DNA of 64,000 bases from Mesorhizobium sp. (lineage in GTDB: Bacteria > Pseudomonadota > Alphaproteobacteria > Rhizobiales > Rhizobiaceae): assembly GCA_004020365.1 (NCBI GenBank), contig SAQR01000037.1, forward strand, positions 1-64,000, in the 5' to 3' direction. Within the stretch, counting starts at the first letter, position 1, and each line of letters starts with the position of its first letter. Positions 25,010 to 34,181 of the stretch are shown here, one piece after another. The notes beneath the pieces were generated by a model that saw nothing but the letters and a program-made list of their open reading frames with translations, was not told the DNA's origin and made no database searches. The translations under genes were made by a program, and so were the position numbers.

Positions 25010-26109
25010 AGCAGTGCTTCATACAGATCGCCGATCTTTTCAACTTCGAAATCCGCTGCCCGGCTTTTCAGGATGGCTGCAGAAGTGGGGCTGTCCAGCA
25101 TATCAGCCATCGCCTTTGCCATAGCCGCGGCATCGCCGACCGGCACCAAGGCGCCGAAACGACCGTCGGCGAGAATCTCGCGCGGGCCATGTGGCGCATC
25201 TGCGGAGACTACGGGAACGCCCGCAGCCATGGCCTCGACCAGCACATTGCCAAAGCCTTCGCTCGTCGAGGAAAGCACGAACAGATCGGCTGCGGCATAG
25301 CAGGCCGCTGAGTTGACGTAGCCAGCAAACAGCACGTCTGCGCCGATACCGGTTTCCTCGGCATAGGCGCGCAGCTCGGCAGCCAGCGGACCTTCGCCGA
25401 AGATGACAAGCCGAGCGCGGCGGCCGGCGCGCAGGATAGCGAAAGCCCGCAGCAAGGTCCGATGGTCCTTGACCGGCACCAGGCGCCCGGCGGTGGCGAT
25501 GACCGGGCCATCGCCCATCGTCGCCAGCTTTGCCTGCCATGCATAGGAATCCTGCTGGCGCGCCGCAGCCGGCGGCAGCGGGTTGTTGATGATGACAATC
25601 TTAGGTTGTGGAAAGCCGCGGGCCGCAATGTCGCGGCCGACACCCGCTGAGACGGCGATGGCTTTGGTTGCGCGCGCTGCAACCAGAGCGGAAAGCCAGA
25701 CCGCTATTCTGGCGCCGAGGCTGCTGGAAGGCAGTGAGGCCGCTGCATGGAAGCTTGGAAAGAACCGCGCCCGGCTTCGCGCCAGGAGAAGCGCGAGCGC
25801 CACGACCAGATTGGCAAATTCCGGGGCGCTGTAGACCGCATGCGGAGCAAGGCGGCTGAACAAACGTGCGCTTCGCACGATGCCTTTCAGCGTCTCCCAC
25901 TTGCCGTAACCCTCGCCCCGGATAGGAAGGTCGAAATCGACCAGATGCACGGTAGGCGAGCGCAGCGCGGCGTTGGGTCCTTCCGCGTTCCAGGTAAAAA
26001 GTGTCACATCGTGCCCCCGCGATGCCAATTCGTTTGCCATGAGGACGAAGACGCGCTCGGCGCCGCCGCCCCTGAGACTGGCGATGTGAAAGACAATGCG
26101 CTTGGCCAT
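25006..26109 (-). CDS. Glycosyltransferase, GT4-like (group 1)
   Basis: This 367-residue cytoplasmic GT-B glycosyltransferase has the N-terminal pattern FHIASLRGGGAERVFVLMANELASRGHDV. The C-terminal nucleotide-sugar domain has VIATAGRLVPVKDHRTLLRAF and the Glu-x7-Glu region SSTSEGFGNVLVEAMAAGVPVV. It would add a sugar during assembly of the polysaccharide repeat unit. The start at 26109 matches the family; the frame is open further upstream only as an overlap with the GumC gene. It lies eight bases after that gene and is probably cotranscribed. Confidence 0.88.
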   Translation of the reverse strand: MAKRIVFHIASLRGGGAERVFVLMANELASRGHDVTLFTWNAEGPNAALRSPTVHLVDFDLPIRGEGYGKWETLKGIVRSARLFSRLAPHAVYSAPEFANLVVALALLLARSRARFFPSFHAAASLPSSSLGARIAVWLSALVAARATKAIAVSAGVGRDIAARGFPQPKIVIINNPLPPAAARQQDSYAWQAKLATMGDGPVIATAGRLVPVKDHRTLLRAFAILRAGRRARLVIFGEGPLAAELRAYAEETGIGADVLFAGYVNSAACYAAADLFVLSSTSEGFGNVLVEAMAAGVPVVSADAPHGPREILADGRFGALVPVGDAAAMAKAMADMLDSPTSAAILKSRAADFEVEKIGDLYEALL

Positions 26110-26117
26110 GCCTGGAT

Positions 26118-27683
26118 TCAGGCTCGGCTGACGCCGATGCCTGATCGGTTCGGCGGCTGGCGCATGTCGCGGACAATGCCCATGGCAATGGCCAGCAGCA
26201 TGCCCAGAGCAAAGCCGGCGAAAGCTCCCAGGCCTGCCGTCAGCGGGGTGCGGGGCGGCCACGAACGCCCCGGTGGCGGCACGGCGGTGGAAATCACCTG
26301 TACATTCGTGGTGTCGATCTGCTCGCGCTCGGCGATTTGGCGCGCGCGAGACAGGAAGCTTTCATAAACCGCCCTTCTCGAGACGGCGTCGCGTTCAAGC
26401 TCGCGCAGGGCGACCTGGGACTCGCTGTCGGCGAAAACGTCGCTCTTCAGATCGTTCATCCTGGCGGTGAGAGAAGCCAACGAGGCGTTGGCCTTGTCCA
26501 AATTGGCTTTTGCCGTGCCGACCGTGCGGGAGAACTCCGCCCTGAGCTGAGAATTGACGGTTTCGAATTCTGTCCTGAGCCGGACGATCGTCGGATGGCG
26601 CGGACCAAAGGTCATGGACTGCGAATCGATTTGCTGCCGCAGGCCATTCGCCTTGTCGCGCAATACTGAGAGTGCTGCCGAAACCGCGGGGTCAGGATTG
26701 GCGCCATTGACACCGGAAGCAACCAGGGCGTCGTAACTTGCCTGCGCCGCGATGACGCGCGATTGCGCCTCTCCAATTTCGCTATTGAGCTGCGTCATCG
26801 TCTGCGAACTGACAAGCTGGCCATTGCTGGCCGACAAATTGTGGCTGCGCCTGTAGCTCTCGACCTTCTCTTCTGCTGCCTGCACGTCGCGCTTGAGTTG
26901 GCCGAGCCGGCCCTCAAGAGCAGCTGCGGCGCGGCCGGCGCCAGCAGCTTCGGCCGTGGCCAGTTCTTCCTGGAAAGCCTTCACCACGGCTTGCGAGATC
27001 AGGATCGCCTTGCCGGTGGTTTCTGCCGATACCGCGAGGGTTGTGACGAACGAGGTTTCATCTGCAGCAACGCTGACCCGCTGCGCCAGGCTTTTCTGGG
27101 CGATAACCTTCGGATCGGATTTGCCGCCACTCGCTGCAGCACCAGAGCTGGAGGCGGTCTGGTCCGGATCGAAAAACTCCGGATCGTTGGCCAGACCGAG
27201 TTCGTCCACCACACGTGCAAGCACGTTGCCGGAGGTCAAGATGCGCTGCTTGCTGCGCGCGTTCAGTATTTGGCTGTCGACCTGACCCGGTTGCGAGTAG
27301 ACATCGTTTTCCACAACCTGCAAATTGGCAGGATTGATGAGGATTTCCGTCGTAACGGTATAACGCTGTTTGCTCAGCAACCCGTAGGCGGCGCCGATGA
27401 CGCCGCCGGCCACTGCCAGCATCAATGCCCAGACGAGCCCGGCACGCAGCCAGACAAACAGCCGTCGAAAATCGAGCTCGAGGAAATCGCCGATCTTGTC
27501 GAGCGTCACCGTTGGGACAGGCTCGGGCGTGCGCGGAGTGACAGGGGCGGGCGGGCGCGCCATGGCTGGAGCATCCTGTTGCAGCCTTGCCCTGCTGGCG
27601 CGCCGCGCATTGGCGATCCGCTCGAACGCGCTGACGTCGGAACCCGCCGCAGAGGGAGGGGTTGTGCCGGAAGCGGCGGACAT
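26118..27683 (-). CDS. Exopolysaccharide chain-length/transport protein, GumC/Wzz family
   Basis: This 521-residue polysaccharide co-polymerase sits in the inner membrane. A proline-rich cytoplasmic N-terminus (about 1-75) is followed by a membrane helix (about 82-105), a periplasmic Wzz domain with long coiled coils (about 250-450), and a second helix near 486-510. There is no C-terminal tyrosine-kinase domain, so it is a PCP-2-type protein lacking its kinase. Such proteins control chain length and link the Wzy polymerase to an outer-membrane exporter. The divergent neighbour is the Wzy-like gene. Confidence 0.85.
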   Translation of the reverse strand: MSAASGTTPPSAAGSDVSAFERIANARRASRARLQQDAPAMARPPAPVTPRTPEPVPTVTLDKIGDFLELDFRRLFVWLRAGLVWALMLAVAGGVIGAAYGLLSKQRYTVTTEILINPANLQVVENDVYSQPGQVDSQILNARSKQRILTSGNVLARVVDELGLANDPEFFDPDQTASSSGAAASGGKSDPKVIAQKSLAQRVSVAADETSFVTTLAVSAETTGKAILISQAVVKAFQEELATAEAAGAGRAAAALEGRLGQLKRDVQAAEEKVESYRRSHNLSASNGQLVSSQTMTQLNSEIGEAQSRVIAAQASYDALVASGVNGANPDPAVSAALSVLRDKANGLRQQIDSQSMTFGPRHPTIVRLRTEFETVNSQLRAEFSRTVGTAKANLDKANASLASLTARMNDLKSDVFADSESQVALRELERDAVSRRAVYESFLSRARQIAEREQIDTTNVQVISTAVPPPGRSWPPRTPLTAGLGAFAGFALGMLLAIAMGIVRDMRQPPNRSGIGVSRA

Positions 27684-27854
27684 GGTGCTAACTCTGGTTA
27701 TTCGCTACGCGGACCAGCACTACAGAAAGATCGTTAACATGTCATTTTCCAAGTTGGCATATTTTGCCGAGTCACGCACCGCGTCCGTTCAGCGGACCGT
27801 TGAATGGATCTCGTTGGCCAGAATGGCGTTTGAATACCTTCACTTGGGTCGGCC

Positions 27855-29159
27855 ATGAGCTATCCCGCTGCCGTATCGGAACGATCGAGCCACGCGCGCC
27901 GTCAGAACGCGCTGTCGCTGCTGTTTTTTCTGTGCGCTGCGTTGGCGTTCCTGCTCCGCTTCACGGTCTCACCGCAGATCATGAACATGGTCGTCGACTA
28001 TACCGCCGACGGTGGCTCGTTCTACGAGAAACTGCATGTCGGCACCTATGCTATCTTCCTGCTGCTTCCGATCGTTCTTTTCAGCCGACCGTTTCTGCTG
28101 CAAGGCGACGAAATTGGAATCTTCAAGGCTCTGCTGCTCTATTGTGCGCTGATTTTCGCGCTGGTGCCGTATCTGTTTATCACCGGCCGTGCCGGCTCCT
28201 CCGGGTTTATCATCGACACCTATCTGGTGGCGGGTGCAGCAGGCCTGTTGATGCTGGCCCTGAACGCGCAAGTGCGGCGTGCCTTGGGCGATGTCGTGGT
28301 TGGGATGGTGATCCTCAGCGCTGCAATGGGCACGATCGAAGCAGTGACTCAACATCGATTTCTGCCTTACGGTCTCAACGAACTGCAGTTCAGGCCGATC
28401 GGCCTATCGGCGCACCCGCTGGCCTTGGGCGCGCTCTGCGCCACAGTCATCGGATTCGTGCCGCTGACGAACTGGCGCATATGGGTGCGGGTGCTGGCGA
28501 TCTTCATATTGCTCGTCGGCTGTGCTGCGTCAGGCGCTCGCGCCGCCCTGTTGCTCGCTGCCGCAGAAACCCTCATTCTGCTGATGTTCGTGCCTTGGCC
28601 GCGCCTGTCGCTCAAGCATCAGCGGCAGGCCAAGTCCGTTGTGCTGCTGTTCGCCGTGGCGGGCGGCGCAGTGCTGGTGGCCATACTGTTTTCGGGCGGG
28701 CTGCTGAACCGCTTCGGCAACACGATCTTTGACGAAAATTTCATGGCGCGGGTGACGATCTACCAGGTGTTCGGACTTGTCAGCTGGAAAGACATCCTGT
28801 TCGGCATGAACGTCGACGACCTGCTGGCGATCGTCAACGAGAAGTTGCATCTGCCCTACATCGAGAGCGCGCCGGTGGTCATCATCATGCTCTTCGGCTT
28901 GCCGATAGCCGTGCTCTTTATCGTGCTGGTATTCTGGTTCATTTTCCGGCTGCTGCGCGGGGCGCCGCTGCCGGCATGGATCGGCACCATGACGTTCATG
29001 CTTGCTGCGCTGTCGAACAACGCGCTCTCGTCAAAATCGCCGGAGATCACCATTATCGTGGTGTTGCTGCTTGCCTATAGAAACGCGCCGTTTCGAAGCC
29101 GGCCGAAGAGCATACTGTCGGCGGCTGCATCCGAGCCGAAACTGGATCGGCTCGGCTAA
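27855..29159 (+). CDS. Wzy-like polysaccharide polymerase (O-antigen ligase/VpsF-like)
   Basis: This 434-residue inner-membrane protein has about 10-12 hydrophobic helices and a large periplasmic loop near residues 290-340 (NFMARVTIYQVFGLVSWKDILFGMN). An Arg-rich stretch SGARAALLLAAAE lies mid-protein, as in the O-antigen ligase/polymerase superfamily. It most likely joins lipid-linked repeat units. Sequence identity among these proteins is low, so assignment rests on topology and the surrounding locus. Confidence 0.78.
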   Translation: MSYPAAVSERSSHARRQNALSLLFFLCAALAFLLRFTVSPQIMNMVVDYTADGGSFYEKLHVGTYAIFLLLPIVLFSRPFLLQGDEIGIFKALLLYCALIFALVPYLFITGRAGSSGFIIDTYLVAGAAGLLMLALNAQVRRALGDVVVGMVILSAAMGTIEAVTQHRFLPYGLNELQFRPIGLSAHPLALGALCATVIGFVPLTNWRIWVRVLAIFILLVGCAASGARAALLLAAAETLILLMFVPWPRLSLKHQRQAKSVVLLFAVAGGAVLVAILFSGGLLNRFGNTIFDENFMARVTIYQVFGLVSWKDILFGMNVDDLLAIVNEKLHLPYIESAPVVIIMLFGLPIAVLFIVLVFWFIFRLLRGAPLPAWIGTMTFMLAALSNNALSSKSPEITIIVVLLLAYRNAPFRSRPKSILSAAASEPKLDRLG

Positions 29160-29177
29160 GCGCAGACTGCAGACGCG

Positions 29178-30620
29178 TCAGCCGGCGCTATCCACAACCT
29201 CGAGATTGCCCGCGCGGTTGAGCGTGTGAATGCCCGCGCGGGCCCATGCCGGCCCCGGGCCGATCGGGCGGGGCGGCGCAAAAACGACATCGAAATCGTC
29301 AAGCCGGTCCAGCCGCATCAACCCGAGACCGCCGCCATAGGCTCTCGACCCGTTTTGCACCGGCAGCACCAGGGCGTCACCGTGGCGGATAAAGGCGCCG
29401 CCGGGGCGAGCGGCCGAGTGATCGACGGCGATGGGATTGAGCGCGTGCGCAACCCACGGCCCGCGCAGCGAGGGTGCGGAATAGACCGCCATCGTGTCCG
29501 ACGCGCTGCCGTAACCGAACCGCTCCGTCCCCAACAGCCAGAAGCGCCCATCGGATTCGAGCAGCGTGGCGTCATTGAAATCCTTGTCCGTCAACAGCAC
29601 GGTGTCGCGTACCCAGCGATCCGGAAACTGCGCGGCGCGGTAGAGCACAAGCTCGCGCGCCGCCGCACTTTCAGGAATCATGAAAATCTCGCCGGCCTGA
29701 GCGAACACCTGCGGATACGACAAATGGTGCTTTTCCTCCAGCACCACTCTCGGCACGCCGAAGCTGCCGTCGTCACCCAGTTCGGCGACAGAAATCACGC
29801 CGCGACCCGTGGCGTAGGGAAATTCCTCGACGAACAGATAGTGGCGGCCATCCCGCTCGAGGACGAATGGATCGGCATAGAATCGCTGGCCATCGTCCGG
29901 CAGGACGGTGAACGGCTTGCCGTCGAGCTGGCCGGTTTCGGCGACCCCTGGCCCGTCGATCAGCCGATAGGCAACCTGCCAATAGAAAGGGCGCCGTCCA
30001 CGTCTGAGTTTTTGCACTGCGCGATCGACCAGCCCGCTGCAGAAAAAGGGCAGATAGTGCCGGACAAAACCGCCGTTCCTCGGGATCGGCGCCGGGCTAT
30101 CGGCTATCGGCGCAAGTTCGCCCGCGGAAAAACGAGCGACGCTTTGCGCAACCAGCGAGATGGCCCCAGCGAGCAGGTCGTTGCAGCTGCGAGACAGCCA
30201 GAGCCGGTCGCCGATCATAGGTCGTCCCCGAGCGACTGTGACGCCATCGAGGCGAACGGCAAGTTCGGGCAATCGCCCGCTCGCCAACATCTCGGTCACA
30301 CCGGCGGGGAAGCTGCTGCGGCCGCAAAATTCGAGCGTCAGGACCGGCGTGCCTCGCAGCGCGGCAGTGCCCGTGAGATCGATTATGAGGTCGGCAGGAC
30401 CAGAACCGCCAGACGGCAACGGACCGGAGCGGCTTGCCAATGAGGGACCGAAGCGCCGGCTCTCGATCGCCAGCACACTATCCAGGCCGCGTGCGAGCGG
30501 CGCAGGCGTTTGCGCGCGGCTGCTCGAAACCACGTGACCAGCTGTGTTCAACCGCAGCAGAAGCTCATTTTCCCAGCGCCGAGATCCGGCGATGTGGCCG
30601 ATGATTAAAATATTAGTCAA
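29178..30620 (-). CDS. Two-domain putative sugar-modifying protein (formyltransferase-like N-terminus, beta-propeller C-terminus)
   Basis: This encodes 480 residues. The first ~170 look like a formyltransferase-type fold remnant (MTNILIIGHI..., DLIIDLTG). Residues ~200-470 form a GH43/68-like beta-propeller with repeats such as RFYADPFVLERDGRHYLFVEEFPY, HLSYPQVFAQAGEIFMIPES and NDATLLESDGRFWLLGTE, as in proteins annotated as glucosamine inositolphosphorylceramide transferase N-terminal domain. Such proteins occur in polysaccharide loci with unproven roles. The predicted start codon is TTG without an evident ribosome site, so the start is uncertain. It is oriented against its neighbours. Confidence 0.65.
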   Translation of the reverse strand: MTNILIIGHIAGSRRWENELLLRLNTAGHVVSSSRAQTPAPLARGLDSVLAIESRRFGPSLASRSGPLPSGGSGPADLIIDLTGTAALRGTPVLTLEFCGRSSFPAGVTEMLASGRLPELAVRLDGVTVARGRPMIGDRLWLSRSCNDLLAGAISLVAQSVARFSAGELAPIADSPAPIPRNGGFVRHYLPFFCSGLVDRAVQKLRRGRRPFYWQVAYRLIDGPGVAETGQLDGKPFTVLPDDGQRFYADPFVLERDGRHYLFVEEFPYATGRGVISVAELGDDGSFGVPRVVLEEKHHLSYPQVFAQAGEIFMIPESAAARELVLYRAAQFPDRWVRDTVLLTDKDFNDATLLESDGRFWLLGTERFGYGSASDTMAVYSAPSLRGPWVAHALNPIAVDHSAARPGGAFIRHGDALVLPVQNGSRAYGGGLGLMRLDRLDDFDVVFAPPRPIGPGPAWARAGIHTLNRAGNLEVVDSAG

Positions 30621-30819
30621 TCGAATACATTCTTTTTCAAGCTTGCTCTGCCAGGATACTTATGGGCTTGGGCTTTCATAAGAGTTACCGGGAGGACGTG
30701 GGCTTGCCTGTTAATCATATATTAAGATTTAAGGCCACGGAGGCGATTTCTGCCGCTATTATAGCTCCTGTCGCGAATAACCAGCCGGTCGCAACGCCTT
30801 CTGGCGACCAGGATCAGCA
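30621..30819. promoter_or_regulatory. AT-rich divergent region before wecB
   Basis: This roughly 200-bp gap is much more AT-rich than its surroundings (TTAATCATATATTAAGATTT near 30712). It lies between divergent genes, so it probably contains the promoter of the wecB-wecC-wecG unit. The wecB ATG at 30820 follows AGGATCAGC. Confidence 0.4.
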
Positions 30820-31974
30820 ATGAACGTCCTTTCACATCCGAAACTGCCGGTCAGGCAAAAACTGCTGATCGTCTTCGGCACGAGGCCGGAGGCGCTCAAA
30901 TGCTTTCCGGTGGTGCGTGCCGCGCTTGCCCATCCGGGTTTCATCACCGAGACATGCATCACCGGCCAGCATCGCGAGATGGTCGACCAGGTCATCGAAC
31001 TGACTGGCCTGCCGGTGCATCACAATCTCAACATCATGCAGCCCGGCCAGACATTGTTCGACGTCACCTCGCGCGTGCTGCTGGGCATGGCCGAAGTGCT
31101 GGACAAGGCGAAGCCCGATATCGTTCTCGTGCAAGGCGACACGACGACGGCGATGACTGCGGCTCTGGCTGCCTTCTACAAGCGCATCCCGGTCGCCCAT
31201 ATCGAGGCAGGATTGCGCAGCCACGATATCAACTCTCCGTTTCCAGAGGAACTGAATCGCAAGATTGCCGGCGACATCGCGACCTGGCATTTCGCGCCGA
31301 CCATCCAGGCGCGCGACAATCTCATCGCCGAAGGAAAGTCTGAAAACACCATCTTCGTCACCGGCAATACGGTGATCGACACGCTGCTGCATTTTTCCAG
31401 CGCGATCGATGCCGACAGGCTGATGAGCGCAAAACTCGCGACGCGTTTTCCGTTCCTCGATTCCGCCAAGAAAATGATCCTCGTCACCGGACATCGCCGT
31501 GAGAATTTCGACGGCGGCATCCATCGTATCTGCACGGCGCTGAAGGGGTTGGCGGTGCGCGAGGACGTGCAGATCGTCTATCCGGTCCATCCCAACCCCA
31601 ATGTGCGCTCGGTGGTCAATGCAGAACTGGGCGGCGTGCCGAACATCCACCTGGTCGACCCGCAGGACTATCTGCCGTTCCTGTACCTGCAGAAGCAGAG
31701 CTATCTGGTGCTGACCGATAGCGGCGGCGTGCAGGAAGAAGCGCCTTCACTCGGCAAGCCGGTGCTGGTGATGCGCGAGAATACCGAGCGGCCCGAGGGG
31801 ATCGCGGCTGGCACCGCCCGTCTCGTCGGCACCGATATCCAAAAGATCCTGTTGAATGCCAACAGCCTGCTCGACGACCAGGTGGCCTATCGCGGCATGG
31901 CGGAACGACACAACCCATATGGCGACGGCCGGGCCAGTAACCGGATCGTTGAGGAACTGCTGCATCATGGCTGA
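30820..31974 (+). CDS. wecB: UDP-N-acetylglucosamine 2-epimerase (non-hydrolysing)
   Basis: It interconverts UDP-GlcNAc and UDP-ManNAc. The 384-residue protein has the N-terminal LLIVFGTRPEALK, the VQGDTTTAM segment, HIEAGLRSHD, LVTGHRRENF and LTDSGGVQEEAP with GKPVLVMRENTERPEG, all typical of the non-hydrolysing epimerases. It is followed by wecC with an eight-base overlap, making the two-step route to UDP-ManNAcA. Confidence 0.94.
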   Translation: MNVLSHPKLPVRQKLLIVFGTRPEALKCFPVVRAALAHPGFITETCITGQHREMVDQVIELTGLPVHHNLNIMQPGQTLFDVTSRVLLGMAEVLDKAKPDIVLVQGDTTTAMTAALAAFYKRIPVAHIEAGLRSHDINSPFPEELNRKIAGDIATWHFAPTIQARDNLIAEGKSENTIFVTGNTVIDTLLHFSSAIDADRLMSAKLATRFPFLDSAKKMILVTGHRRENFDGGIHRICTALKGLAVREDVQIVYPVHPNPNVRSVVNAELGGVPNIHLVDPQDYLPFLYLQKQSYLVLTDSGGVQEEAPSLGKPVLVMRENTERPEGIAAGTARLVGTDIQKILLNANSLLDDQVAYRGMAERHNPYGDGRASNRIVEELLHHG

Positions 31975-33304
31975 GATCAAGACCGTTTCCGTTATCGGCA
32001 TGGGCTATATCGGCCTGCCGACCTGTGCCATCTTCGCCAGTCGCGGGCTCGACGTCATTGGCGTCGACGTCAACGAAGCGGTGGTCGAGAAGGTCAACCG
32101 CGGCGAGATCCACATCGTCGAGCCGGACCTCGATGGTCTGATCCAGAAGGTTGTCGCCAACGGCAAGCTCAGGGCTTTCAGCACGCCGCAGCCGGCGGAC
32201 GCCTTTGTCATCGCCGTGCCGACTCCGATGACCGATGACCACAAGCCTGACGTGAGCTATGTGCTCGCGGCGGCACGCAGCATCGCCTCGGTGCTGAAGC
32301 GGGGAGACCTTGTGGTGCTGGAATCGACATCGCCGGTCGGCACGACGCGCATCATGACGGGACTGCTTGCCGAGTTGCGGCCCGATCTCAAATTTCCTCT
32401 CGCCCATGGCGAACAGGCCGATGTCCTGGTCGCCTATTCGCCCGAGCGGGTGTTGCCGGGAAAGGTCCTTACCGAACTGATCAACAACGATCGCTCGATC
32501 GGCGGACTATCGCGCAAGTCGGCGGAACGCACCGCGGCACTCTATTCGACCTTTGTTGCCGGCGACCTGTTCACGACCCAGGCCGAAAGCGCGGAACTGG
32601 TGAAGCTGACCGAGAACGCGTTCCGCGACGTCAACATCGCCTTTGCCAACGAGCTTGCGGCAGTGTGCCAGGATCTGTCGCTCAACGTCTGGGAGGTGAT
32701 CGATCTCGCCAACCGGCACCCCCGTGTGAACATCCTGCAGCCGAGCCCGGGCGTCGGCGGCCACTGCATTGCGGTCGACCCGTATTTTATCATCGATGCC
32801 GCGCCCAACAGCACGCGGCTGATGGCTTCGGCGCGCCGGATCAATTCCGAGCGTCCGTTGTCGGTGGTCAGGGATATACAAGCCTTGCTCGACCCGTCCC
32901 GCAAGCAGACGATCGCTTGTCTTGGCCTCAGCTTCAAAGCCAATATCGACGATATGCGCGAGAGCCCGGCCGTCGAGGTGGTGAAGCTTTTGTCGGATAT
33001 TCCCAACCTGAAGATCATTGCGGCTGAACCCAACGCACACAGGCTGCCGCATGAGCTCGAGAGCAAGGGCATCGTCTTCACCGATGCGCTTTCCGCCATC
33101 GACCAGTGCGATATCGTCGTCCTGCTGGTCGACCATCGGCAATTCAATCTGGTCGATCCCGAAGCGCTCAAGGACAAGAAGCTCATCGACACCAGGGGTT
33201 TGTGGACCTGGCGCAAGGCACGCAAGCCCGATGCCCGCATCGAAGGCAAGAGATCAGAAATCGAACAGCTGGCGCTTGCCGCAAGTGCAGAGGAGGCCGC
33301 ATGA
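31967..33304 (+). CDS. wecC: UDP-N-acetyl-D-mannosamine dehydrogenase
   Basis: It oxidises UDP-ManNAc to UDP-ManNAcA with two NAD per reaction. The 445-residue protein has an N-terminal Rossmann motif (GMGYIGLPTCAIFASRGLDV) and the catalytic Cys in SPGVGGHCIAVDPYF, and a C-terminal UDP-binding domain. ATG 31967 overlaps the end of wecB. The four-base overlap with the next gene continues the operon. Confidence 0.94.
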   Translation: MAEIKTVSVIGMGYIGLPTCAIFASRGLDVIGVDVNEAVVEKVNRGEIHIVEPDLDGLIQKVVANGKLRAFSTPQPADAFVIAVPTPMTDDHKPDVSYVLAAARSIASVLKRGDLVVLESTSPVGTTRIMTGLLAELRPDLKFPLAHGEQADVLVAYSPERVLPGKVLTELINNDRSIGGLSRKSAERTAALYSTFVAGDLFTTQAESAELVKLTENAFRDVNIAFANELAAVCQDLSLNVWEVIDLANRHPRVNILQPSPGVGGHCIAVDPYFIIDAAPNSTRLMASARRINSERPLSVVRDIQALLDPSRKQTIACLGLSFKANIDDMRESPAVEVVKLLSDIPNLKIIAAEPNAHRLPHELESKGIVFTDALSAIDQCDIVVLLVDHRQFNLVDPEALKDKKLIDTRGLWTWRKARKPDARIEGKRSEIEQLALAASAEEAA

Positions 33305-34104
33305 ACGCGCACGACCCGGCATGGGCGCAGCATCGACTGCTGGCATCACGGCGCCGGGAGTTCCTTGGCGCGCCGATCCATGCGCTGACCATGGCCGAGA
33401 CGCTGGCCATTGCCGATGAGGCGATGACCCTGCGGCGGCCGCTGCATCATGTGGTGGTGAATGTCGCCAAGCTTGTGAACATGCGCAACAACGCTGAGTT
33501 GCACGAGGACGTGGCGACAGCGGATGTGATCAATGTCGACGGTATCGGCGTGCTTTGGGGGGCGCGTCTTTGCGGTGTCGCACTGCCGGAGCGGGTGGCC
33601 GGCGTCGACATCATGATCAATCTGCTGAGCCTTTGCGCGAACCGCTGCTTCAGGCCCTTCCTCCTCGGCGCGGAACAATCCGTTCTCGATGCGGTTGGAA
33701 TGCGACTTGCGACGGATCATCCGGGTCTCGTCGTCGCCGGCATGCGCAATGGCTATTTCGAACCGGAAGACGAGGCCGGCATCGTCGGGGCGATCAATGC
33801 TTCGGGGGCCGACTGCCTGCTGGTGGCGATGCCGACCCCGCGCAAGGAGCGCTTTCTCAAGCGCTATCGTGACAACCTCACCCCGAGTTTCGTCATGGGC
33901 GTGGGCGGCAGTTTCGACGTCTATGGCGGCAAGGTTGCCCGGGCGCCAAAACTGGTCCAGGCGGCCGGTCTGGAATGGATGTTTCGCGTCGCACAGGAGC
34001 CGCGACGCTTGTGGCGCCGCTACTATGACACCAACACTGCCTACGCAGCGCTGCTGTGCCGGGAGTTATGGGGCCGCCGGGGACGCCGGAAGGTCGATCT
34101 CTAA
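33301..34104 (+). CDS. WecG/TagA/CpsF-family (GT26) glycosyltransferase
   Basis: This 267-residue GT26 transferase fits the family of ManNAcA and ManNAc transferases. It shows HHVVVNVAKLVNMRNN, DVINVDGIGVLWGARL and LVAMPTPRKERFL. Following wecB and wecC, it most likely transfers ManNAcA to a lipid-linked acceptor. It ends about 80 bases before the convergent wzx gene. Confidence 0.87.
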   Translation: MNAHDPAWAQHRLLASRRREFLGAPIHALTMAETLAIADEAMTLRRPLHHVVVNVAKLVNMRNNAELHEDVATADVINVDGIGVLWGARLCGVALPERVAGVDIMINLLSLCANRCFRPFLLGAEQSVLDAVGMRLATDHPGLVVAGMRNGYFEPEDEAGIVGAINASGADCLLVAMPTPRKERFLKRYRDNLTPSFVMGVGGSFDVYGGKVARAPKLVQAAGLEWMFRVAQEPRRLWRRYYDTNTAYAALLCRELWGRRGRRKVDL

Positions 34105-34181
34105 ATGGCGAGCGTGTGCCGGACCTGGGCTGCTGCATCGGTCGAAGTCGGAGCCGCTTTTCCCAGGACTACGGCACGGGC

